A DNA stretch of 13,063 nt from Thermoplasmatota archaeon (GTDB lineage: Archaea; Thermoplasmatota; Thermoplasmata; RBG-16-68-12; JAGMCJ01): positions 1-13,063 of the forward strand of contig JAJISH010000449.1 in NCBI GenBank assembly GCA_022848825.1. The letters run 5' to 3'. The position numbers and the translations under genes were made by a program. The first letter of the stretch is position 1; every line of letters starts with the position of its first letter. The notes beneath the pieces are model-generated. The model saw nothing but the letters and a program-made list of their open reading frames with translations. It was not told where the DNA came from and searched no databases. Shown here piece after piece: positions 6,470-13,063 of this stretch.

Positions 6470-7684
6470 TCAGTCTGCACCAGTAAGCCCGAGTATGCTG
6501 TCTGCCTCGTTGAGGACTCCCAGTGCGAGCCTTGCCTCGGTCATCCTCAACTCGTCTGGTGATATCTTCTCACTTCCGGCGAAGTCCAACAGTGCCCTGA
6601 TTGCACCTGGAGTGCCGAAATCATTGTCCATCGAGTCCATGAACCTCTTCCTGTAGTGGGCAATCTCTTCTTCCACGGAGCCTCTCGGCTCTCCACCCCT
6701 CTCCACTTCCTTGAGGCCCCCCTCGAATCCAAGAATCAGGTCCAGATCTTGCTGAGCTTTCTCGATGTCGTCCTCATCATAGTCGATGGTCTCTCTGTAG
6801 TGGGGGCGAAGGAGATAGAAGCGAACCACGGAACCGCCAAACCGCTCGAACACGTCCCTCAGCCGTACGAAGTTTCCCAAGGACTTGGACATCTTCTCCT
6901 TACCGAGTGTCATGAAACCGTTGTGAACATGATAGCCGATTGCGTCCTTTCCCATATGGGCAAGGGAGATCAGGATGTTGCTCTCATGGTGTGGGAACTT
7001 GAGGTCCTCGCCGCCACCGTGGATGTCGATGCTGTCTCCGAGCGCTCCCCTCATTATCCCATAGCACTGTATATGCCAGCCAGGTCTGCCTGCACCCAAA
7101 GAGGAGTCCCAGGAAGCCACACCTTCCTTGCTCTTCTTCCAAATCAAGAAGTCGAACGGGTTCTCCCTGTCCTCCATGGTCGGTTCATCCGCAAGGAGAT
7201 CCTCCGGACGTTCGTGAGTGAGCTGACCGTATCCGCCCGGAAGAGTCGTCCGGAAGTAATGGTTTCCGTCCACTTCATAGACGTACCCTTCCTCGTTGAG
7301 CTTCTCTATGATGCCAATCATGGATGGGACGTTCTCGGAAACCCTCGGATTGGCGTAAGAGGGCCTCACGTTCAGCGTCCGAAGGTCCTCAAGGAATCGC
7401 TCCTCGTAGCGGGCCGCGAGGACCTCTGGCTTCTCCCCCCGCCCGGCCGCCTTCTGGTCTATGACATCGTCCACGTCGGTGATATTGACCACCATCCTGA
7501 CCCGATGTCCTTTGAACTCGAGGTATCTTCTCATCACATCGAAGGAGACGTAGGACCTAGCGTGCCCGATGTGAGCGTCGGCATAGACCGTTGGCCCACA
7601 GACATACATCCTCACGATCTCTGGATCTGCGGGATGGAATTCCCTGAGAGTGCCGGTCTTGCTGTCGAGTATCTCGAGTGCCAT
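6470..7684 (-). CDS. cysS: Cysteinyl-tRNA synthetase, short form
   Basis: A class I synthetase that charges tRNA-Cys using ATP. The catalytic core is complete: CGPTVYADAHIGH (29-41) with the HIGH motif at 38-41, the ITDVDD segment (68-73), WHIQC (203-207), HGGGEDLKFPHHES (222-235) and KMSKS (264-268). The zinc ligands known in the E. coli enzyme (C28, C209, H234, E238) align with C29, C207, H232 and N236, so the last is replaced. The protein has 404 residues against about 460 in E. coli. It ends after the helical bundle (about 343-400), so the final anticodon-recognition domain is missing. I chose the ATG at 7684 over the TTG at 7714 because the N-terminus MALEILDSKTG fits the family and GGAAGG lies six bases upstream. 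It is first in the operon with rps6e and aIF2 gamma. Function is near certain from the motifs; the altered zinc site may affect how cysteine is bound. Confidence 0.96.
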   Translation of the reverse strand: MALEILDSKTGTLREFHPADPEIVRMYVCGPTVYADAHIGHARSYVSFDVMRRYLEFKGHRVRMVVNITDVDDVIDQKAAGRGEKPEVLAARYEERFLEDLRTLNVRPSYANPRVSENVPSMIGIIEKLNEEGYVYEVDGNHYFRTTLPGGYGQLTHERPEDLLADEPTMEDRENPFDFLIWKKSKEGVASWDSSLGAGRPGWHIQCYGIMRGALGDSIDIHGGGEDLKFPHHESNILISLAHMGKDAIGYHVHNGFMTLGKEKMSKSLGNFVRLRDVFERFGGSVVRFYLLRPHYRETIDYDEDDIEKAQQDLDLILGFEGGLKEVERGGEPRGSVEEEIAHYRKRFMDSMDNDFGTPGAIRALLDFAGSEKISPDELRMTEARLALGVLNEADSILGLTGAD

Positions 7685-7734
7685 TATGCGCCTTCCATCT
7701 GCGTGAGAACGCAACTCGTTAGAAGTGTGGGAGG

Positions 7735-7744
7735 CTATTTTAGG
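7735..7744 (-). promoter_or_regulatory. Candidate TATA box for the cysS operon
   Basis: On the minus strand this reads CCTAAAATAG. Transcription would begin near 7714, giving a leader of about 30 bases before the cysS ATG at 7684. A purine-rich GGAAGG lies six bases before that ATG. The match to the TATA consensus is fair, and the spacing is good. Confidence 0.45.
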
Positions 7745-7798
7745 TTTTCCGATGGGGCCGTCTGAAATATCTGGATGGTGGTCGACCCACTCGATTAG

Positions 7799-7807
7799 CT
7801 ATAAATA
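7799..7807 (+). promoter_or_regulatory. TATA box of the subtilase gene
   Basis: CTATAAATA is a strong archaeal TATA box. A start about 26 bases downstream (near 7829) gives a leader of roughly 38 bases, consistent with the Shine-Dalgarno site found in it. This promoter and the cysS promoter are back to back in the 182-base divergent gap, so a regulator bound here could affect both. Confidence 0.65.
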
Positions 7808-7852
7808 CCCGAGGATTATATGATGATTGTAGTTCGTTCTCACACTGGCTAT

Positions 7853-7860
7853 GGAGGAGG
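7853..7860 (+). promoter_or_regulatory. Shine-Dalgarno site deciding the subtilase start
   Basis: GGAGGAGG ends six bases before the ATG at 7867, ideal spacing. An earlier ATG at 7862 is only one base from the site and reads into a stop after two codons (ATG AGA TGA), so it is not the start. This is the clearest ribosome binding site in the window. Confidence 0.75.
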
Positions 7861-7866
7861 AATGAG

Positions 7867-10800
7867 ATGAGATTCGGGCAGAGTGCGGTCTGCGCACTGT
7901 TGATGTGGGTATTGCTGATTTCTGGGATTGCGACTGCTCCATATGAGGAGAACACGCCGGAGTCTGCGGTGTTCGAGGAACCTGAGACCACGCGCTCTTC
8001 TGAGGCCGTTGAGCATGTTCATGAAAGCCTTTCGCTCAACATCGATCCCGCACTGGATTCAGCAAGGAATTCGAAAGCCATGCAAGACGTCGTCGTAGTG
8101 ACATCCGATGTGGCGGAACTGGCGAGAACTCTGGAGAAGTTCGAGTACAACGGGCTCGTCGGGACTTCTGACTGGAACGGTCTTGCTTTCCCCATTCTTG
8201 GAATCCCAGGGCTTGCCATCGATGAGGTGGCGTCTCTACCTTCGACGATGTCTATCCTCAGATACGTCCCTCCCGAGCCACATATCGCCGAAAGCATCGA
8301 CACGTACTCGTCCGACGGCGGCATGGCTCCCAGCAACCTGAATGCCTCCATCAATCATGGCGTTCAGGCCGCCTGGGAAAGGGGGTGGAAAGGAGACGGA
8401 GTCAAGATTGCCGTCATCGATGACGGCGTTGACTTCGCACATCCCGATCTCTTCGCAAAGGCCATGCGGTTCAACGCTTCACTCCTGGACCCTGGAACGC
8501 TCGAAGACAAACCCCACCTACAGTACTATGATGGATGGCCCATGGCGTTCGACCCCGCCTCCCTCACCTCATACATCCTGAATGGAGGGTATCCGTATGC
8601 CCTGGACGCCACGGAATCGTGGTTCGCGAACACAACCTCCACGGATAGGAATGTGACGCATACTGTAAGGATAGATGGCAGGAACGACTTCTGGACCGAC
8701 GGGAGCGAACTCGTTGCGACGGATTCGAACTCCGACATCACGCTAGTGCCGCCCATTCCGGCGGATGAAGGGAACGACTTCAATCTCTTCTCGCTCTATG
8801 TCACTCAAGACAAGTTCAACTGGTACTTCGGGTTCAACACTCTCACCAACCAAACGAACGTGTCCTTCGGTCTTTACATCAACACGACACTGGGCGGAGC
8901 GCCTGGTGACCCCGCAGGCAAGTACATCAACGCCGTGGCTGAGCACGCTCCGGAGTTCGCGGTCTATATGACCCACAACGGGCTCCAGCCAAAGGGGCGC
9001 TGGGACAAGAATGATACGATTGAGAACGCGACCGTGTACAAGTGGGATGGTTCAAATTGGAACGGCGGGATCAACATCACCGAGGAGCCGATAAAGGGAA
9101 ACATCTCATACAGCGGATGGGACTTCGAGCTCCAAGAGGCGTTCGTTGAGTTCAGCATCTCCAAGAAGTACATCGGAGATCCCGCGGAGATATCTGTGCA
9201 GCTCTTCTCGTGCGGTGTGAACGCTTCGCACGCCATGGACACCGTTTACAGTGATGTGAACGTGGACTTCACCAAGCCTGAGTGGGACACCAGCATCACG
9301 ACACTGTCGGCCTTCACGGTCGTCGGCAGAGGGTTCTGGCGACATACGTACACGAGACCAGACGATACAGTTGAGGGTAGGCCTAACACCAACTTCTCGT
9401 GGCCCCTCGAGTACATCGTGAGCGGTACAAGCCACAGCGGTGACTACCTCTTCGGCGATCATCCCGATGAGAACTACCCGCTTTCCAGGGTCCTGGTCGT
9501 CGACGAAGCCCAGCCTCATGTCTATGACACCGTGTACGTGGACCTCGACCACAACAAGGATTTCCGGAACGACAAGCCTATCAAGAAGCTTGGCAAGTAC
9601 GATGCGAGCATGGTATGGCATCCCGTGGACTGGACCGGTCAGGGCACGATATATGATGAAACGTGTCTTGCGGACTTCTTCGATCCAATAATGGGCGTGT
9701 CATCCGTCGATTGGTCGCCCGACGGCACTAGGATCGCATCAGGTTCCCTCGACCACACGGTCATCGTGTGGGACGCTGCCGACGGGTCAATGCTCTCTTA
9801 TCTGAACGCTCACATGGGAAGGGTCAGAGACGTGCAGTGGTCACCGACTGATGCGAACCGTCTCGCGGCCGCGTATGACGATCGCTCAGGCAACGGTGAC
9901 AACAATGTGGTCATCTGGAACACCGCAACCGAGAAGATCGAGAAGGTCCTCGTCGGACATGCATCAGGTGTGAAATCCATCGCCTGGGCTCCGTCGGGCA
10001 ATGAGCTGGTTTCTGGTTCACTGGACGGGACCGTCAGGGTGTGGAATGTCGCCGCCGAAACGTCAGTGGAGCTGACGATGTACGCGGACGAAGTGACGTC
10101 CGTTGACTGGTCCTCCCTGAACCGGATCGCGTCAGCATCTCTCGACGACAGCATCATGATACACAATCCGGGCGGGGCTTTCATAAGTAGCTTCAGCTAC
10201 TCTTCGCCCACTGCGATCGCTTTCAATCCCAACGGGACGCGCCTTGCAGTCGCCGATGGAAGCGGGGCACTTGTCGTGCGGAACGTCGTTGGTCCCGCAG
10301 AGGGCAACCCAGAGTACGCCCACGGGCTGGCCAAGATGATTATGGACATCGCCTGGTCGGACGATGGAACACTGCTTCTGACGACTTCAAATGCCTCTTT
10401 CGTGAACGACATGACCCTCGTCCTGTGGGATGTGACTTATCTGAACAACTACACGTACAAGGTCCGCGTCGCGGGAGCACACGATGAACTCGTCGGCGGG
10501 GAACTGACGAAGAGGTGGGTCGGGGGCGCGGACTTCGCGCCGAACGGCACATGGATCGTGACTGGTGGTCAGGATAGGAGCGTGAAACTCTGGGAATACC
10601 TGACCGTTCCGTTCGATGACCTGGTCCAAAGGGCGGTTCTCTCGGAACACACGACCGGCTCGCTCGACTACACCAGATGGAACAACGGAGACGGGATTGC
10701 CGATGTTTCCGGCGGCATCGTCTACTTCATAGCTCAGAACTACTGGGACAATGGGACAATGCTCCGAGTTCCGATTCCGTACTCCGATGTCTACGTCGAG

Positions 10801-13063
10801 CGGAGCGGCCTGATCGAGCAGCAAGTGATTCCAGAGAACGGAACGCTGGTCGCCTTCATGGGCGCGCTAGACCTCGACTTCAGTCACGGGACGCTCATAG
10901 CCTCGAGCATCGTGGGCAAAGGGATCAGCACATTCTATGACGATTCAAGAATGGACGAACCCTCGGAGCCTCAAGTCGTGGGCTTTGCCCCCGAGGCCGA
11001 GATCCTGCCCATCGCGAACATCTACTATGGAAGCTACATCGAGGGATGGCTCTTCGCCATCGAAGGTTACGATGGAGAACCGAACACGGGGGACGAGGCG
11101 AACATAGTCACGAATAGCTTCGGATTCCCTGGCACATACGAGGCAGGTCTCGACTTCTGGTCGCGATTCCTTGACTGGTTGGTGAATAATCAGGCGGATA
11201 ACAAGGTCGTGTTCACTGTCTCGGCCGGCAACGCGGGTCACGGATACGGCACGGTAACGAGTCCCGCTACGTCCACGGGGGTTGTCTCTGTCGGGTCTTC
11301 GACAGACTTCCAGTACAGGCGCATATCAGCATTGGAGAACGGCATGAACCCGAGTTACGGTGATATCGCCACCGAGTCCAGCAGGGGGCCGAGCGTGCTG
11401 GGAAGACCGGAACCCGACGTCGTGACGAACGGCAGGATGGCCTTTGGGGCCACGCCGCTGAACCAGGTCCAGTACAGACCCTACGACGGGACAAGAGCCA
11501 CGGATCTCTGGGCCGGCACGAGTCTCGCCTCGCCCTGCACCGCCTCGATTCTCGCACTCATATACCAGGCCTACAAGGACGTGCATGGTGCGTTTCCAGA
11601 TGCCACGACCGCCCAATCCATTCTCATGAGCAGCGCGGACGACCTGAGCTACGACGTTTTGTCCCAAGGCGCAGGTCGGACTAATGCTGACAGGGCGACG
11701 AAGATCGCTCACGACGAGGACGGCTTCATGGTCTCCCCCAATTTCTGGGTCCCTGGTGACTACAAGGGGACGAAGTATGAGGCATTCCCTCAACTCATTC
11801 GAGCGGGTGAGATAGACACTCAAGACTTCCTCGTCCAGAATCACAATTCAACCGATACGGAGGAGGTTGAGATATCTGATGCGGTCTTCAAGAGGATCGA
11901 CACGCTGAACTACAGCTTCACAACAGGAGCGGCGACCGAGGCCGTATGGACGGTAATCAGAATGATGGATATCTTTGGGTTTGAGGATCCAGGCATCTAT
12001 GATTCGTTTGGGATGAAGATCGCCGACATCAACGTCGCGAACTGGTTGGAGGCAGACCTCCTCAAAATCACTGTCTACACGAACCAGAGCCTTCTTGATA
12101 CGAACTTGGATGGCACGACGGACAAGAGCTACTTCCTCGATATTTACGACTGGACCTGGCGGGGAGGTGGGATGGCCAATCCCGCAGTCGCCAGCTACAA
12201 CGACCTGAATCGAATGCTGATCGCCTATCCAGATGCCAACATCTATGAGGGGAGGATACACAACCCCGCGCAGAGAACCCACGACGGACTCGTCATTGGC
12301 GTTAGACCTGGAATCCAGGCGGGAAAACCAGGGGCCCCGGATGTCCATTTCAAAGTGGCTCTGGACTTCTACAAGAGGCAGGACTGGAACTGGCTCTCAA
12401 CATCCACGAACACTCTAGCTCTTGCCCCGCTGGGTTCTCCAGGCGATTCCGATACGTTCACTGCCACGATGACGGTCGGCTCCGACGCCACGGTGGGATC
12501 CTACGAAGGGGGCATCTATCTGAGAGGAGATGTCGGGCAGAAGACTGAGACCTTCATCAACGAGAACATGGCACAACTCTACGCCCGCCCGAGCAAGATA
12601 CCGATCAAGACGGCCACTGTCTGGCGGGACGGAATGCTTCAGGCGGAAGGGGTGGACTACACACTGTATCCCGAGACCGGAATAGTCTACTTCACGAATC
12701 TGCTCTCCAAGGATACCAACGTGACGATTGACTACGAGTACTACAACGTCACTACGATCCCTGTTCTTGTCAACGTCCCTTCAGACGTGACTCAGTTCCA
12801 GTTCGGCGGCTTCCCAGCCGGACAGGACGATCTGTATGGGAACATGGTCCATGGAGGATTCGGCAACGGCAAGAAGTCCGGTGACTGGCGGTACTACTTC
12901 GTGGACGTCCCGAACGAGGGGCAGTTCATGAGCCCCGGTTCGATGAAGTTCCTGTTGGATATCGTGTGGGACTATGATATGACGGACATAAACGCATTCG
13001 CCTTCGGGCGCGGCGGCCGCTCTCAGCCCAGCGCCGCGGTATTCCTGGAATCAAGATACGGTC
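7867..13063 (+). CDS. Giant secreted S8 (subtilisin-like) protease with nested beta-sandwich and WD40 propeller; C-terminus outside window
   Basis: An extracellular serine endopeptidase, with 1,732 complete codons visible and the frame still open at the edge. Order: hydrophobic signal (about 6-24, ending GIATA; Pro25 is unusual at +1 for cleavage after A24), an I9-like propeptide (about 70-137, VVVVTSD to ILRYVP), and the S8 start with catalytic D185 in VIDDGVD. Next come a carbohydrate-binding/DOMON-like beta-sandwich (about 265-470), an S8-associated segment with an acidic calcium-type loop DLDHNKD (559-565), and a WD40 propeller (about 609-912). S8 resumes with DGIADVSGG (942-950), catalytic H1007 (SHGT), oxyanion N1122 (AGNAG) and catalytic S1219 (GTSLASP), ending near 1280. 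A long tail of likely beta-sandwich domains follows, including a surface-protein-like module at 1582-1627. Many Asn-X-Ser/Thr sequons (for example NVT, NAS, NIT, NGT) fit a glycosylated surface protein. The triad is intact, so it should be active. Its own TATA box and strong ribosome binding site show it is a separate transcription unit. Substrate and anchoring are unknown. Confidence 0.93.
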   Translation, partial: MRFGQSAVCALLMWVLLISGIATAPYEENTPESAVFEEPETTRSSEAVEHVHESLSLNIDPALDSARNSKAMQDVVVVTSDVAELARTLEKFEYNGLVGTSDWNGLAFPILGIPGLAIDEVASLPSTMSILRYVPPEPHIAESIDTYSSDGGMAPSNLNASINHGVQAAWERGWKGDGVKIAVIDDGVDFAHPDLFAKAMRFNASLLDPGTLEDKPHLQYYDGWPMAFDPASLTSYILNGGYPYALDATESWFANTTSTDRNVTHTVRIDGRNDFWTDGSELVATDSNSDITLVPPIPADEGNDFNLFSLYVTQDKFNWYFGFNTLTNQTNVSFGLYINTTLGGAPGDPAGKYINAVAEHAPEFAVYMTHNGLQPKGRWDKNDTIENATVYKWDGSNWNGGINITEEPIKGNISYSGWDFELQEAFVEFSISKKYIGDPAEISVQLFSCGVNASHAMDTVYSDVNVDFTKPEWDTSITTLSAFTVVGRGFWRHTYTRPDDTVEGRPNTNFSWPLEYIVSGTSHSGDYLFGDHPDENYPLSRVLVVDEAQPHVYDTVYVDLDHNKDFRNDKPIKKLGKYDASMVWHPVDWTGQGTIYDETCLADFFDPIMGVSSVDWSPDGTRIASGSLDHTVIVWDAADGSMLSYLNAHMGRVRDVQWSPTDANRLAAAYDDRSGNGDNNVVIWNTATEKIEKVLVGHASGVKSIAWAPSGNELVSGSLDGTVRVWNVAAETSVELTMYADEVTSVDWSSLNRIASASLDDSIMIHNPGGAFISSFSYSSPTAIAFNPNGTRLAVADGSGALVVRNVVGPAEGNPEYAHGLAKMIMDIAWSDDGTLLLTTSNASFVNDMTLVLWDVTYLNNYTYKVRVAGAHDELVGGELTKRWVGGADFAPNGTWIVTGGQDRSVKLWEYLTVPFDDLVQRAVLSEHTTGSLDYTRWNNGDGIADVSGGIVYFIAQNYWDNGTMLRVPIPYSDVYVERSGLIEQQVIPENGTLVAFMGALDLDFSHGTLIASSIVGKGISTFYDDSRMDEPSEPQVVGFAPEAEILPIANIYYGSYIEGWLFAIEGYDGEPNTGDEANIVTNSFGFPGTYEAGLDFWSRFLDWLVNNQADNKVVFTVSAGNAGHGYGTVTSPATSTGVVSVGSSTDFQYRRISALENGMNPSYGDIATESSRGPSVLGRPEPDVVTNGRMAFGATPLNQVQYRPYDGTRATDLWAGTSLASPCTASILALIYQAYKDVHGAFPDATTAQSILMSSADDLSYDVLSQGAGRTNADRATKIAHDEDGFMVSPNFWVPGDYKGTKYEAFPQLIRAGEIDTQDFLVQNHNSTDTEEVEISDAVFKRIDTLNYSFTTGAATEAVWTVIRMMDIFGFEDPGIYDSFGMKIADINVANWLEADLLKITVYTNQSLLDTNLDGTTDKSYFLDIYDWTWRGGGMANPAVASYNDLNRMLIAYPDANIYEGRIHNPAQRTHDGLVIGVRPGIQAGKPGAPDVHFKVALDFYKRQDWNWLSTSTNTLALAPLGSPGDSDTFTATMTVGSDATVGSYEGGIYLRGDVGQKTETFINENMAQLYARPSKIPIKTATVWRDGMLQAEGVDYTLYPETGIVYFTNLLSKDTNVTIDYEYYNVTTIPVLVNVPSDVTQFQFGGFPAGQDDLYGNMVHGGFGNGKKSGDWRYYFVDVPNEGQFMSPGSMKFLLDIVWDYDMTDINAFAFGRGGRSQPSAAVFLESRYG
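8659..9276 (+). other. Carbohydrate-binding/DOMON-like beta-sandwich domain within the subtilase (about residues 265-470)
   Basis: The segment opens with RIDGRNDFW and ELVATDSNSD, continues with FNLFSLYVTQDKFNWYFGF, and closes with AEISVQLFSCG and AMDTVYSD. This order resembles the beta-sandwich binding modules (CBM9/DOMON-like) attached to archaeal and bacterial amylopullulanases and related secreted enzymes. It sits inside the catalytic domain, after the Asp strand. A role in binding polysaccharide, cell wall or glycoprotein is inference; the assignment is by remembered sequence pattern. Confidence 0.55.
9691..10602 (+). other. Seven-repeat WD40 beta-propeller within the subtilase (about residues 609-912)
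   Basis: Seven units can be read. They start at VSSVDWSPDGTRIASGS, VRDVQWSPTDANRLAAA, VKSIAWAPSGNELVSGS, VTSVDWSSLNRIASAS, PTAIAFNPNGTRLAVAD, IMDIAWSDDGTLLLTT and GGADFAPNGTWIVTGG. Most end in a WD-like dipeptide context (VIVWD, VVIWN, VRVWN, LVLWD, VKLWE); units 4 and 5 have decayed ends (MIHN, VVRN). GH dipeptides or equivalents occur (VGHASGV, NAHMGRV, GAHDELV). Seven units are enough for a closed propeller, normally a protein-binding scaffold. It is in frame with the protease and bracketed by protease sequence. Confidence 0.9.

Noticed and set aside
6656..7765. Long open frame of 369 codons on the plus strand
   Set aside because: It lies antisense to cysS, whose catalytic motifs are unmistakable. 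The translation has no recognisable domain and no ribosome binding site. It is a by-product of GC-rich codon use.
7862..7870. Two-codon upstream frame (ATG AGA TGA) overlapping the subtilase start
   Set aside because: It is only one base from the Shine-Dalgarno site, too close to be used, and is most likely a chance repeat of ATGAGA.
9106..9621. Antisense frames across the subtilase (also 11326-11844 and 11848-12348)
   Set aside because: The plus-strand reading is one continuous protease frame with triad and WD40 motifs. The antisense frames lack starts with signals and have no known domains.
9660..10620. WD40 region as a separate gene fused by a sequencing error
   Set aside because: The frame is continuous from 7867 through the Asp, propeller, His and Ser motifs, and protease sequence resumes directly afterwards. 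An error would have had to preserve the frame at both borders.

Overview
The window looks like a chromosomal segment from an archaeon. Five genes belong to the archaeal/eukaryotic type of translation and ribosome-rescue machinery: aIF2 gamma, ribosomal protein S6e, Pth2-type peptidyl-tRNA hydrolase, pelota, and a DUF99 (UPF0215) protein from a mainly archaeal family. Several genes are preceded by archaeal TATA boxes at the expected distance, and one of these appears to give a leaderless mRNA. A tungsten-type aldehyde:ferredoxin oxidoreductase and a very large secreted subtilase fit a heterotrophic, peptide-using euryarchaeon. Thermoplasmatota is my best guess at lineage, but this is inference from gene content and cannot be proven here. 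The DNA is moderately GC-rich, coding density is high, and I see no tRNA, rRNA, CRISPR array or intact mobile element.

Layout. (1) 1-1032, minus: N-terminal 344 residues of an aldehyde:ferredoxin oxidoreductase; the gene runs off the left edge. (2) 1147-1785, plus: a Ras/Rab-like small GTPase, divergent from the oxidoreductase, followed by a T-run that may be a terminator. (3) 1950-3485, plus: a tight three-gene operon behind a good TATA box, with a DUF1616-like membrane/coiled-coil protein, pth2 and a DUF99 protein. (4) 3488-4519, minus: pelota, converging on the operon with a two-base gap. (5) 4520-4797: 278 bases without a convincing gene but with inverted repeats. (6) 7684-4798, minus: a translation operon cysS - rps6e - aIF2 gamma, with an ATGA overlap between the last two. 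(7) 7867 to the right edge, plus: a secreted S8 protease of more than 1,732 residues with its own TATA box and a strong Shine-Dalgarno site; its C-terminus is outside the window.

How the genes relate. Regions 3 to 6 form a translation and quality-control neighbourhood. CysRS charges tRNA, S6e sits in the small subunit, and aIF2 gamma delivers initiator tRNA. Pelota opens stalled ribosomes, and Pth2 releases peptides from dropped-off peptidyl-tRNA. The outer genes look metabolic or secretory: protein is degraded outside the cell and aldehydes (for example from amino-acid fermentation) are oxidised inside.

The most unusual item is the protease. Its catalytic Asp (185) and His (1007) are about 820 residues apart, against about 32 in subtilisin. 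The interval holds a carbohydrate-binding/DOMON-like beta-sandwich and then a complete-looking seven-repeat WD40 beta-propeller. Two other points deserve a second look. The cysteinyl-tRNA synthetase has Asn where the Escherichia coli enzyme has a zinc-ligand Glu, and it lacks the C-terminal anticodon domain. The start of S6e is probably a TTG downstream of the first ATG.
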